Positions 42,852 through 51,247 of a DNA stretch of 64,000 nucleotides are shown piece after piece. Position 1 is the stretch's first letter. Each line of letters starts with the position of its first letter. The stretch is taken from NCBI GenBank assembly GCA_005502805.1, contig SCMY01000001.1, positions 496,001-560,000 of the forward strand, in the 5' to 3' direction. The stretch is from Rhizobiales bacterium 2SD. GTDB taxonomy: Bacteria > Pseudomonadota > Alphaproteobacteria > Rhizobiales > Beijerinckiaceae. Below the pieces are notes generated by a model. It searched no databases and was not told where the DNA came from. It saw nothing but the letters and a program-made list of their open reading frames with translations. Position numbers and translations under genes: made by a program.

Positions 42852-45047
42852 ATGAGTCTAGCCTCTGTGACCGACACCAAGCTCTCCCGCCGCAGCCTGC
42901 TGAAAGGCTCGGCAGCGGCCGCCGGCGCCTTCAGCTTCGGCTTCGCCATACCCGTCACCAGTGAGGCACAGGCCCAGGGCGCGGTGCCGGAGATCAACGC
43001 CTGGGTCGTGGTCCATCCCGACGACAAGGTGGTGATCCGCATCGCCCGCTCGGAGATGGGCCAGGGCACGCTGACCGGCCTCGCCCAGCTCGTCGCCGAG
43101 GAGCTCGACTGCGATTGGGCCAAGGTCACCACCGAATATCCGACGCCCGGACAAAACCTCGCCCGCAACCGGGTCTGGGGCAATTTCTCGACCGGCGGCA
43201 GCCGCGGCGTCCGCGAATCGCATGAATATGTCCGCAAGGGCGGCGCCGCAGCGCGGATGATGCTGGTCCAGGCCGCCGCCGATGGCTGGAAGGTTCCGGC
43301 CGCGGAATGCAGCGCCATCAAGGGCGTGATCACCCATAAGGGCTCCGGCCGCTCGATCCGCTATGGCGAGGTCGCCGCCGCGGCGACCAAGCTCCAGGCC
43401 CCTGCCCCGGCCAATGTTCCGCTCAAGGATCCCAAGGACTGGACGATCGCCGGCAAGCCGCTGAAGCGGCTCGACACCGCCGACAAGACCACCGGCAAGA
43501 AAATCTACGGCATGGACTTCACCCTGCCGGGGATGCTCAACGCCGCGATCAAGGACTGCCCGGTCTTCGGCGGCAAGGTGAAGAGCTTCGACGCCGCCAA
43601 GATCAAGGACATGCCGGGCGTCAAGCACGTCCTGCCGGTCGGCGACAGCGCCATCGCGGTCGTCGCCGATACCTGGTGGCGCGCCAAGACCGCGCTCGAC
43701 GCACTGCCGATCACCTGGGACGAGGGCGAGCACGCCAAGGTCTCCAGCGAGAGCATCGCCGCCTGGCTGAAGGAAGGGCTCGACGCGCCGCAGGCCGCCG
43801 TCGGCAACCAGAACGGCGACGTCAAGGGCGCCATCGCCAATGCCGCCCGCGTGATCGAGCAGGTCTATTCCTACCCGTTCCAGAACCATGCCTGCATGGA
43901 GGTGATGAACGCGACCGCGCTCTACACGCCCGAGCGCTGCGAGGTCTGGACGCCCACGCAGAACGGCGAGGCCGCGCTCGCGGCCGCATCCGAGGCTTCC
44001 GGCCTGCCGCTGGCGAAATGCGAGGCCTACAAGATCGATCTCGGCGGCGGTTTCGGCCGGCGCGGCGCCGTCCATGACTGGGTCCGCCAGGTCGTCGCCA
44101 TCGCCAAGCAGATCCCCGGCACGCCGGTCAAGCTGATCTGGTCACGCGAGGAGGACATGCTGCACGGGCGCTTCCACCCGGTGACGCAATGCAAGCTCAC
44201 CGGCGCGCTCGACAAGGACGGCAACCTGACCGGCCTGCATTTGCGCATCTCCGGCCAGTCGATCGTCGCCGGCATCTTCCCGCAGAACATCCAGAACGGC
44301 CGCGACCCCGCCGTGTTCCAGGGCCTCAATCCGCCGGGACCGGAGGCCTCGATCGGCTATACCGTGCCGAACCTGCTGATCGACCATGCCATGCGCAACC
44401 CGCATGTGCCGCCGGGCTTCTGGCGCGGGGTCAACCTCAACCAGAACACGATCTATCTCGAATGCTTCATCGACGAACTGGCCCATGCCGCCGGCAAGGA
44501 CCCGCTCGAGTTCCGTCGGGCGCTGATGAAGAACCACCCCAAGCATCTCGCCGTGCTCAACGCCGTCGCCGAGAAGGCCGGTTGGGGTAGCAAGCCGCCG
44601 GAAGGCGTCTATCGCGGCATCTGCCAGACCATGGGCTTCGGCTCCTATGTCGCCGCCGTCGCCGAGGTCTCGGTCGATGCGCAAGGCAAGCTCAAGATCC
44701 ACAAGATCACCGCCGCGACCGACCCCGGGCACGCCGTCAACCCCGCCCAGATCGAGCGCCAGGTCGAGGGCTCCTTCGTCTACGGCCTCTCCGCCGCTCT
44801 CTTCGGCGAGTGCACGGTCAAGGACGGGCGCATGGTCGAGGAGAACTTCGACACCTATCCGGTGGTGCGCATGGAGGATATGCCGGCAGTCGAGACGATC
44901 ATCGTGCCCTCCGGCGGTTTCTGGGGCGGCGTCGGCGAGCCGACCATCGCGGTCGCGGCGCCGGCGGTGCTGAACGCGATCTTCGCCGCCACCGGCAAGC
45001 GCGTCCGCAACCTGCCGCTGAAGAACACGGATCTGCGCAAGGCGTGA
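42852..45047 (+). CDS. Molybdopterin-binding catalytic subunit, isoquinoline 1-oxidoreductase beta type
   Basis: A 731-aa periplasmic hydroxylase. The Tat signal SRRSLLKGSAAAAGAFSFGF is at residues 12-31. The Moco domain includes IARSEMGQGTLTGLAQLVAE, DLGGGFGRRGAVHDW, and GFWRGVNLNQNTIYLECFID; the catalytic Glu sits in GGFWGGVGEPTIAVAAPAVL. Such enzymes hydroxylate N-heterocycles or oxidise aldehydes. The stop overlaps the next start (GTGA), which couples it to a SoxX-like cytochrome gene. The substrate is unknown. Confidence 0.92.
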   Translation: MSLASVTDTKLSRRSLLKGSAAAAGAFSFGFAIPVTSEAQAQGAVPEINAWVVVHPDDKVVIRIARSEMGQGTLTGLAQLVAEELDCDWAKVTTEYPTPGQNLARNRVWGNFSTGGSRGVRESHEYVRKGGAAARMMLVQAAADGWKVPAAECSAIKGVITHKGSGRSIRYGEVAAAATKLQAPAPANVPLKDPKDWTIAGKPLKRLDTADKTTGKKIYGMDFTLPGMLNAAIKDCPVFGGKVKSFDAAKIKDMPGVKHVLPVGDSAIAVVADTWWRAKTALDALPITWDEGEHAKVSSESIAAWLKEGLDAPQAAVGNQNGDVKGAIANAARVIEQVYSYPFQNHACMEVMNATALYTPERCEVWTPTQNGEAALAAASEASGLPLAKCEAYKIDLGGGFGRRGAVHDWVRQVVAIAKQIPGTPVKLIWSREEDMLHGRFHPVTQCKLTGALDKDGNLTGLHLRISGQSIVAGIFPQNIQNGRDPAVFQGLNPPGPEASIGYTVPNLLIDHAMRNPHVPPGFWRGVNLNQNTIYLECFIDELAHAAGKDPLEFRRALMKNHPKHLAVLNAVAEKAGWGSKPPEGVYRGICQTMGFGSYVAAVAEVSVDAQGKLKIHKITAATDPGHAVNPAQIERQVEGSFVYGLSAALFGECTVKDGRMVEENFDTYPVVRMEDMPAVETIIVPSGGFWGGVGEPTIAVAAPAVLNAIFAATGKRVRNLPLKNTDLRKA

Positions 45048-45490
45048 GGCTTGCCGCGATCCGGGCTGCATTGATCTGGCTGGCGCTCGCGAGCGCACCA
45101 GCCAATGCGCTCGAAGCCTACACCGTCGTCGGCGACGCGATTCCCGCGCCGCTCGGCGGCAAGGTCGGCAATCCCGAGCGCGGGCGAGCGCTGGTGCTCG
45201 ACCGCACGCAGGGCAATTGCCTGATCTGCCATCAGGTCCCGGAGCCGAACGAGCCCTTCCAGGGCACGATCGGCCCGGGCCTCGCCGGTGTCGCCACAAG
45301 GCTCGATGCCGGCCAGCTGCGCCTGCGGCTCGTCGATGCCAGCCTGCTCAACCCGGCAACGGTGATGCCGCCTTATTTTCGCATCGAAGGATTGCGAGAC
45401 GTTGCCCCGGCCTTTCGCGATCGGCCGGCGCTGACCGCCCAGGAGATCGAGGATGTCGTCACCTATCTCGCCAACCTGCGCACGCCCTGA
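45044..45490 (+). CDS. SoxX-like monoheme cytochrome c
   Basis: A 148-aa secreted c-type cytochrome. It has a short signal peptide (IRAALIWLALASAPANA), one haem site CLICH (Cys59, Cys62, His63) and a likely axial Met108 in NPATVMPPYF. The C-terminal ALTAQEIEDVVTYLANLR helix is typical of SoxX. I chose the GTG at 45044 because it overlaps the hydroxylase stop by 4 nt and is the only start giving the leader. SoxX pairs with SoxA, encoded three genes downstream. Confidence 0.88.
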   Translation: MRLAAIRAALIWLALASAPANALEAYTVVGDAIPAPLGGKVGNPERGRALVLDRTQGNCLICHQVPEPNEPFQGTIGPGLAGVATRLDAGQLRLRLVDASLLNPATVMPPYFRIEGLRDVAPAFRDRPALTAQEIEDVVTYLANLRTP

Positions 45491-45947
45491 GCCAGCGCTC
45501 TCGCGCCGCGAGATCATGGTGGTCGGCGCTGCCGGCTTGGCGCTTGCCGGCTTGCCGGCATCAACTCAGGCAGCCACACCGCCGGCGCTCGCCGAGCTGA
45601 TTGCCCGCGTCACCGAAGGCGCGGTGCCCGAGCGCGCCAGGATCACCTTCGACATCCCGCAGCTGGTCGAGAACGGCAATTCGGTCGATGTCGCGATCCA
45701 GGTCGAGAGCCCGATGACCGAGGCCGACCATGTCCGCTGGATCCATGTCATCGCCGAGAAGAACCCGTTTCCCGACGTCGCCCGCTTCCATCTCGGCCCA
45801 CGCAGCGGCCGGGCCGATATCCGCGCCACCTTGCGCCTCGCCACCTCGCAGAAGGTCGTGGCGATCGCCTCGCTCAGCAGTGGCAGCTACGTCATGGCTG
45901 ACGCTGACATCGTGGTGACGCTGAGCGCCTGCATTGACGGAGGCTGA
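45453..45947 (+). CDS. SoxY-like sulfur carrier protein with variant C-terminal arm
   Basis: A 164-aa SoxY homologue. A Tat-type leader contains SRREIMVVGAAGLALAGLPA. The body shows FDIPQLVENGNSVDVAIQVE and the WIHVIAEKNPFPDVARFHLG region of SoxY. In classical SoxY the protein ends GGCGG with the carrier Cys third from the end. Here it ends SACIDGG with Cys160 fifth from the end, like the SoxY paralogues I recall being named for an AACIE-type arm. ATG 45453 is the only start that keeps the twin arginine, although it overlaps soxX by 38 nt. Confidence 0.85.
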   Translation: MSSPISPTCARPEPALSRREIMVVGAAGLALAGLPASTQAATPPALAELIARVTEGAVPERARITFDIPQLVENGNSVDVAIQVESPMTEADHVRWIHVIAEKNPFPDVARFHLGPRSGRADIRATLRLATSQKVVAIASLSSGSYVMADADIVVTLSACIDGG

Positions 45948-45951
45948 CCCG

Positions 45952-46278
45952 ATGGCATCGTTCAACGCCCGCATCACCATGCCGGCAGAGGCCAAGGCCG
46001 GCGAGATCGTCGAGATCCGCGTCCTCGTCCGCCATCCGATGGATCGGGGCGGCCAGGTCGACTCCGAGGGCCGCGTCGTGCCGCGCAAGATCCTCAACCG
46101 GCTGACCGTGACCTATGCCGGCGAGCCGGTGTTTCGCTACGACATGCACACCGGCGTCTCCGCCAACCCCTTCGTCAGCTTCACCACCCGCGCCGTCGAG
46201 ACCGGCGACCTCTTGTTCGAATGGCGCGAGGATGGCGGGGCGACCTTCACCCGCACCGCCCGTCTCGTCGTGACATGA
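45952..46278 (+). CDS. SoxZ-like sulfur carrier subunit
   Basis: A 108-aa protein with the immunoglobulin-like SoxZ fold: FNARITMPAEAKAGEIVEIR, VLVRHPMDRG, VDSEGRVVPRKILNRLTV, and FTTRAVETGDLLFEWREDGG. It has no leader, as is normal because SoxZ is exported bound to SoxY. GGAGG precedes ATG 45952. It overlaps the SoxA gene by 4 nt (ATGA). Confidence 0.9.
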   Translation: MASFNARITMPAEAKAGEIVEIRVLVRHPMDRGGQVDSEGRVVPRKILNRLTVTYAGEPVFRYDMHTGVSANPFVSFTTRAVETGDLLFEWREDGGATFTRTARLVVT

Positions 46279-47036
46279 GCCTCGCCGGCCGCGCCCTTGC
46301 AATAGCACTGCTCGCGCTGGCCGGTGCCGCGGCGGCGCAGGAGGTCAAACCCGGCAGCGCCTTCCTCTCGCCGCAGATGCAGCGCCAGCAGGAGGATGAG
46401 GCTCGCAACCCCGGCTGGCTCTGGGTCGAGCAGGGCGAGGAGCTGTTCAGCCGCCGCGAGGGCGCTGCGCCAAGCTGCGTTTCCTGCCATGCCGATCCCA
46501 GGCAGAGCCTGCGCGGAGCGGCCGCCCGCTACCCGCAGGTCGATGCCGCCAGCGGCAAGCTGATGAATCTTGAAGGGCGGATCGAGCAGTGCCGGGCCGA
46601 CCGGCAGAAGCAGCCGGCCTTCGGTTATGAGAGCCAGGACTTGCTCGGCCTCACCGCCTATGTCGCCTCGCTCTCGAAGGGCGAGCCGCTGGCAGTCTCG
46701 GCTGACGGCGCCACAAAACCTTTCTACGAAGCCGGCAAGGCTTTCTACGAGCGTCGGCAAGGCCAGCTCAATCTCGCCTGCACGCAGTGCCATGACGGCC
46801 TCGTCGGCCAGAAGCTGCGCGGCGACACGATCAGCTACGGCATCGGCACCGGCTATCCGGCCTACCGGCTCGAATGGAACGGGCTGGGATCGCTGCACCG
46901 GCGGCTGCGCGCCTGCTCGCTCGGCGTCAGGGCGACGCAGTTCGACTACGGCTCCGACGAATACCTCGCCCTCGAGCTCTATCTCGCCGTGCGGGCCAAG
47001 GGGCTCGCTCTGGAAGCGCCGGGTCTGCGGCGATAG
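46275..47036 (+). CDS. SoxA-like diheme cytochrome c
   Basis: A 253-aa periplasmic cytochrome with a signal peptide ending AAAAQ near residue 22. It has two haem motifs, CVSCH (Cys68, Cys71, His72) and CTQCH (Cys169, Cys172, His173). Cys214 in RLRACSLGVRA matches the active-site cysteine ligand of SoxA, and Cys106 matches the other axial cysteine. With SoxX it would form the SoxXA enzyme that joins sulfur species to the SoxY arm. The real substrate here is uncertain because of the altered arm. Confidence 0.9.
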   Translation: MSLAGRALAIALLALAGAAAAQEVKPGSAFLSPQMQRQQEDEARNPGWLWVEQGEELFSRREGAAPSCVSCHADPRQSLRGAAARYPQVDAASGKLMNLEGRIEQCRADRQKQPAFGYESQDLLGLTAYVASLSKGEPLAVSADGATKPFYEAGKAFYERRQGQLNLACTQCHDGLVGQKLRGDTISYGIGTGYPAYRLEWNGLGSLHRRLRACSLGVRATQFDYGSDEYLALELYLAVRAKGLALEAPGLRR

Positions 47037-47098
47037 GCCTTGTTGGCGGTCGCGCGAGTCGTCACGATCCCGGCACAGTCCTGTCGGAGACGTCATGG

Positions 47099-48034
47099 AT
47101 GCTTCGCCTGCCTGCCCTCCTCGCCGCGCTCCTGCTCGCCACCGCCGCCATCGCCGAGCCTGATGCCGAGCCGCCGGCCTCGGCAGCTGGCGTGACCGCG
47201 CCACCGCCCTTCGTGCTCAAGGGCACCGAGGTCAGGACGATCCGGGCCAAGGCGCTGCAGCGCGACTACGAGATCTTCGTCAGCCTGCCGGAATCCTATC
47301 AGAGCCAGCCACGTCGACGCTTCCCGGTGCTGTTCGTCACCGACGCCGATTATGCCTTCCCCTTGGTGCGCTCGATTGCTCGCCGGGTCGGCAACCGGGC
47401 CAAGGGGCTGGAGGAGTTCATTCTGGTCGGCCTGTCCTATTCGGTCGGCGACACCCCCGAATACAGCCGCCGACGCGACTACACGCCGACGCCGAACGGG
47501 GAGAAGACGCGCGATCCCTCCGGCCGTCCGCCGATATTTGGCGAGGCCGAGGGCTATCGCCGCTTCCTTTCCGAAGAATTGATGCCCTTTGTCGCCGCGA
47601 CCTATCGCACCGACACGACCCGCAGCATCTATGCTGGCCATTCCTATGGCGGGCTGTTCGGCCTCCATGTGCTGCTGAGCGAGCCGAAACTGTTCTCACA
47701 CTACATCATCGGCAGTCCCTCGCTCTGGTTCGACCAGAAGGTGCTGTTCCAGCGCGAGCGCGCCTACTCCGAAGCCAACAAGGAGCTGAAGGCGAACGTC
47801 CTGATGGCGATCGCCTCCTATGAGACGATCGACAAGGCCTCGGGCGATCCGCGCTACAATGGCAAGACCGACATGATCGCCGATCTCAGGGAGTTCGAGC
47901 AGGCGCTGCGCTCGCGCAATTATCCCGGCCTCAAGCTCTCCAGCGAGATCATCCCCGGCGAGGATCACCTCACCGTCTTCCCGGCGATCGTGACGCGCGG
48001 ATTGCTCTGGGCGCTGCCGGCCAAGCGCGATTAG
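47099..48034 (+). CDS. Secreted esterase (PF00756, esterase D / enterochelin-esterase type)
   Basis: A 311-aa alpha/beta hydrolase with a signal peptide (residues 1-19, ending AIA). The nucleophile Ser182 is in YAGHSYGGLFG; an acidic residue near ASYETIDKAS and His in PGEDHLTVFPA complete the likely triad. It starts 62 nt after the SoxA-like gene on the same strand and may belong to that operon. It could release a substrate for the hydroxylase, but that is inference. Confidence 0.87.
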   Translation: MLRLPALLAALLLATAAIAEPDAEPPASAAGVTAPPPFVLKGTEVRTIRAKALQRDYEIFVSLPESYQSQPRRRFPVLFVTDADYAFPLVRSIARRVGNRAKGLEEFILVGLSYSVGDTPEYSRRRDYTPTPNGEKTRDPSGRPPIFGEAEGYRRFLSEELMPFVAATYRTDTTRSIYAGHSYGGLFGLHVLLSEPKLFSHYIIGSPSLWFDQKVLFQRERAYSEANKELKANVLMAIASYETIDKASGDPRYNGKTDMIADLREFEQALRSRNYPGLKLSSEIIPGEDHLTVFPAIVTRGLLWALPAKRD

Positions 48035-48056
48035 GCGCAACCAATCACACCATAAG

Positions 48057-48166
48057 GTCATCCCGGGCGACCGCAGGGAGACCCGGGATCCATTCCTGAA
48101 CCTCAGTCGGAAAGGATCCGGAATGGATCCCGGATCGGCGCGGCTTCGCCGCTTGTCCGGGATGAC
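48057..48166 (+). repeat. Interspersed palindromic repeat, family A copy 2
   Basis: An element of about 110 bp starting GTCATCCCGGGCGACCG and ending TTGTCCGGGATGAC. It shares AGGGAGACCCGGGA and CGGAATGGATCCCGGAT with the copy at 5493-5597, in the same orientation. It lies between the esterase gene and the convergent ROK-like gene, so its hairpins may end transcription from either side. Confidence 0.85.
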
Positions 48167-48187
48167 CATGATGGGTGAGGATGACGA

Positions 48188-49303
48188 TCAATCCTTCTTG
48201 TCCTTGCCGTTCTTCGGCTTGTCTTTGTCCTTGCCCCGGCTCTTCGGCTTCACCCGGTTCTGGAAGCTGGCATTGCCGAGCCCGGTGCCGATGGTCAGCA
48301 CCGCCCAGTGCTCGACATCCTGCATGAACGGCAGCTCGCTCAGCCCCTGGACGACGGCGTCGTTGTGCATGGTGACGACGGTGTCGTGCTCGCCGATCTC
48401 CGGCGCCATCTCGCGGATGCTCTCGACCAGGTTGAAGCGGCTGCTCGACCAGTTGCCCGGCAGGTTCTGCGCCCCGCGGTCGATCGCGCCATCAGGCTCG
48501 ATCAGGCCAGGGCAGCCGACACCGATGAAAGGCGCGACGCGCAAGCCTTCCTTGGCGGCGTGCTCGATCTGCTCGCGCAGCATCTTGCCGAGCCGCTTCA
48601 CCGCCTGCTCGCGGCTTGGCTCCTCGTCGGCATGGCGCCAGAGTTCGGTTTCCCAGACTCGCGCCTTGCTGAGGTCCGACGCCTTGTCCTGGCGCAACTC
48701 GACGATGCCGGCGCGGATATTGGAGCCGCCGATGTCGACAGCGACCAGGCTGTCATAGGCTTCGAAGATCCATTTCGGCGCAAGATGAGCGCTACCGACC
48801 AGCCCGGCCTCGTCCGGGTGATGGCGCACCGGCACGAGCTCGATCGTGTAGCCTTCCGTCTGCAGGATGATGCCGGCCCGCGCGATCGCGAGCTCGCCGA
48901 TCCGGCTCTGGCGGAAGCCGCCGCCGACGACGATGCGCTCGACCGGGCTCCAGGCCTTCTGGCGCAGGAAACGGCGGATGACGAAGGCGAGCGACTGGGC
49001 GAAGCGCTCGACCGCCGAGAGCACCAGGGCCGCCTCGCGCGCCTCTCCCTCGCTGAGCACCTTGTCGAGCTCCGATTTGCTCGGAATCTTGCCGGCATCC
49101 GCCAGCGGATCCTCACCTGTCTCGGCCAGGTGGCTGCGCAGTTCGGCGAGATGGTCCATGAAGGCCCCGCGGCTCGCCTTGTCGCCGAGGAAGCCGTCGC
49201 CGTCGCGGATTTCGAGGTTGTAGCTGGTGACGATGACCGAAGGCAGCTCCTGCGCTCCATGCGGCCCGGTCGCGTTCGCCTTGCTCGCCGTGGCCACTGC
49301 CAT
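48188..49303 (-). CDS. ROK-family sugar-kinase-like protein with circularly permuted motif order
   Basis: A 371-aa protein. Motifs normally at the end of ROK kinases come first: a helix ALVLSAVERFAQSLAFVIRR, VERIVVGGGF (123-130) and DEAGLVGSAHLA (164-175). These run directly into the normal ROK start VAVDIGGSNIRAGIVE (187-202), then GVGCPGLIEPDG, HNDAV with the catalytic Asp315, and GTGLGNA (340-346). It ends in a Lys-rich tail. The Cys-rich zinc motif of ROK proteins is missing. Nucleotide-dependent sugar phosphorylation is possible but unproven. ATG 49303 is the likely start. Confidence 0.82.
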   Translation of the reverse strand: MAVATASKANATGPHGAQELPSVIVTSYNLEIRDGDGFLGDKASRGAFMDHLAELRSHLAETGEDPLADAGKIPSKSELDKVLSEGEAREAALVLSAVERFAQSLAFVIRRFLRQKAWSPVERIVVGGGFRQSRIGELAIARAGIILQTEGYTIELVPVRHHPDEAGLVGSAHLAPKWIFEAYDSLVAVDIGGSNIRAGIVELRQDKASDLSKARVWETELWRHADEEPSREQAVKRLGKMLREQIEHAAKEGLRVAPFIGVGCPGLIEPDGAIDRGAQNLPGNWSSSRFNLVESIREMAPEIGEHDTVVTMHNDAVVQGLSELPFMQDVEHWAVLTIGTGLGNASFQNRVKPKSRGKDKDKPKNGKDKKD

Positions 49304-49486
49304 CGCATCCCCCGCATTGAAAGCACGCGAGGAGAACGAGCAACGCCCCCTGGCGGTTCCTGCGCTGCGCCGCCGCATGCCCCGTCTGCGCTGCGGGCGG
49401 GATCATTCAACCTGCTGGCGATTGACCCAACTGCGTCCTTTCGCCTCCATAGCCGGCGGCGCGGTTTGCGGCCTGGGGGACGATAG

Positions 49487-49966
49487 ATGCTCGAAGTGAT
49501 CGGCCGCTCGCTTGCGATCGGCATCGGCGCGACCGCCTTGCTCGATCTCTGGGCGCTCTTCCTCAACCGGGCCTTCGGCATCCCGCTGGCGAACTGGGCG
49601 ATGGTCGGGCGCTGGTTCGCCTACCTGCCGCGCGGCCGCTTCATGCACGACACCATCGCCGACACGCCGCCGGCCGCGAACGAGCTCGCGATCGGCTGGA
49701 TCATGCACTATCTGATCGGCGCCCTCTTCGCCGCGATCGTCATCATGATCTGGGGGCTGGACTGGGCCCGCAGCCCGACGCTGCTGCCGGCCCTGATCGT
49801 CGGCGTCGTCACCGTCGGCTGCGGCTGGTTCATCCTGCAGCCCGGCATGGGCTTCGGCCTCGCCGCCAGCAAGCGGCCCAACGCCAACCAGGTCCGCCTG
49901 ATCGGCCTGATCAACCACGTCGTCTTCGGCTTAAGCCTCTGGCTCGCCGCGCTGCTGATGCGCTGA
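49487..49966 (+). CDS. DUF2938 family integral membrane protein
   Basis: A 159-aa protein with four hydrophobic segments, starting IGRSLAIGIGATALLDLWAL and including IMHYLIGALFAAIVIMIWGL and LIVGVVTVGCGWFILQPGMG. The motif ASKRPNANQVRLIGLINHVV in the last third is characteristic of DUF2938. It diverges from the ROK-like gene. The function is unknown. Confidence 0.9.
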   Translation: MLEVIGRSLAIGIGATALLDLWALFLNRAFGIPLANWAMVGRWFAYLPRGRFMHDTIADTPPAANELAIGWIMHYLIGALFAAIVIMIWGLDWARSPTLLPALIVGVVTVGCGWFILQPGMGFGLAASKRPNANQVRLIGLINHVVFGLSLWLAALLMR

Positions 49967-50005
49967 GCACGATTTCTTCCAACGTCATATCCAAGGACTG
50001 AGCTT

Positions 50006-51241
50006 ATGGCCGCGACCCTGTTCCAGAATGCCCGCATCGTCGATGGCACCGCGTCCGAGCGCGGCGCGCCGGCCTCCGTTCTGGTCGAGGGCGGATTGAT
50101 CCGCGAAGTCGGCAAGAGCGTGCGCTCCGACAAGGCGAAGACGGTCGACCTCAAGGGCCGCACGCTGATGCCCGGCCTGATCGACGCCCATGTCCATGTC
50201 ATCGCCGGCCTCGCCGACCTTGGCCGCAATGCCGCTTTGCCGGATTCGCTCGTCACCGTGCGCTCGCTGGTGATCATGCGCGAGATGCTGCTGCGTGGCT
50301 TCACCACGGTGCGCGATGTCGGCGGCGCCGATTTCGGCCTGAAGCAGGCGACCGAGGAGCACGATTTCCCGACACCGCGCCTCGTCATCTCCGGCAAGGC
50401 GCTGAGCCAGACCGGCGGCCATGCCGATTTCCGCGGCCGCTATGATGACCGGCTCGCGCCCGGCACGCGCCATCGCCTCGGCGCGCTCGGCCGCATCTGC
50501 GACGGCGAGGCCGAGGTTCGCCGTGCCGCGCGCGAGGAGCTGAAAGGCGGCGCCGACTTCATCAAGATCATGGCCAATGGCGGCTGCGCCTCGCCGACCG
50601 ACCCGATCCATTTCCTCGGCTTCTCCGTCGGCGAGCTCGAGGCAGTGGTCGAGGAAGCCCGCATGGCCGGAACCTATGTCTCCGCCCATGTCTATACCGA
50701 CGAGGCAATCCGCCGCTGCGTCGAGGCCGGCGTCCATTCGCTCGAGCATTGCAACCTGATCAAGGCCGAGACCGCCAAGCTCGCCGCCAGGAACGGCGCT
50801 GTCGCTGTGCCGACCCTCGTCACCTATGACAAGCTCGCCAGCGAAGGCGGCAAGCTCGGCTTCCCGCCGGATTCCGTCGCCAAGGTCGAGTTCGTCCGCG
50901 CCGCCGGTATGGAATCGCTGGCGATCATGAAGGCAGCCGGCCTCGCCATGGCCTATGGTAGCGACCTGCTCGGCGAGATGCACCGCCACCAGTCGGAGGA
51001 GTTCGTCATTCGCGGCCGCGCTTTGCCGGCCCATGAGGTGATCGGCGCCGCCACTCATGTCGCAGCCAAGCTCCTCAAGCTCGAAGGCAAGATCGGCACG
51101 ATCGCGCCCGGCGCCTATGCCGATCTGATCGTCGTCGACGGCGACCCGCTGCAGGATCTGGCGCTGCTGACCCGCCAGGGCAGGCACATGCCCGTCATCA
51201 TGAAGGCCGGCGCCTTCATCAAGCGCGCCCGGCTGGACTGA
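50006..51241 (+). CDS. Amidohydrolase-superfamily metal-dependent hydrolase
   Basis: A 411-aa protein resembling imidazolonepropionase and Xaa-Pro dipeptidase-like amidohydrolases. The metal site is visible: HVHVIAGL (DAHVHV, first two His), a Lys in FIKIMANGGC, SAHVYTDEAIRRCVEAGVHS then LEHC (two more His), and the Asp in AYGSDLLGEMH. The C-terminus has TIAPGAYADLIVVDGDPL, which is standard for the family. The substrate is unknown. A spermidine-synthase-like gene follows 6 nt later. Confidence 0.9.
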   Translation: MAATLFQNARIVDGTASERGAPASVLVEGGLIREVGKSVRSDKAKTVDLKGRTLMPGLIDAHVHVIAGLADLGRNAALPDSLVTVRSLVIMREMLLRGFTTVRDVGGADFGLKQATEEHDFPTPRLVISGKALSQTGGHADFRGRYDDRLAPGTRHRLGALGRICDGEAEVRRAAREELKGGADFIKIMANGGCASPTDPIHFLGFSVGELEAVVEEARMAGTYVSAHVYTDEAIRRCVEAGVHSLEHCNLIKAETAKLAARNGAVAVPTLVTYDKLASEGGKLGFPPDSVAKVEFVRAAGMESLAIMKAAGLAMAYGSDLLGEMHRHQSEEFVIRGRALPAHEVIGAATHVAAKLLKLEGKIGTIAPGAYADLIVVDGDPLQDLALLTRQGRHMPVIMKAGAFIKRARLD

Positions 51242-51247
51242 CGCACG

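Noticed and set aside
45044..47036. Classical Sox thiosulfate-oxidising system
   Set aside because: SoxB and SoxCD are absent here and the SoxY C-terminus lacks GGCGG, so ordinary thiosulfate oxidation is not supported.
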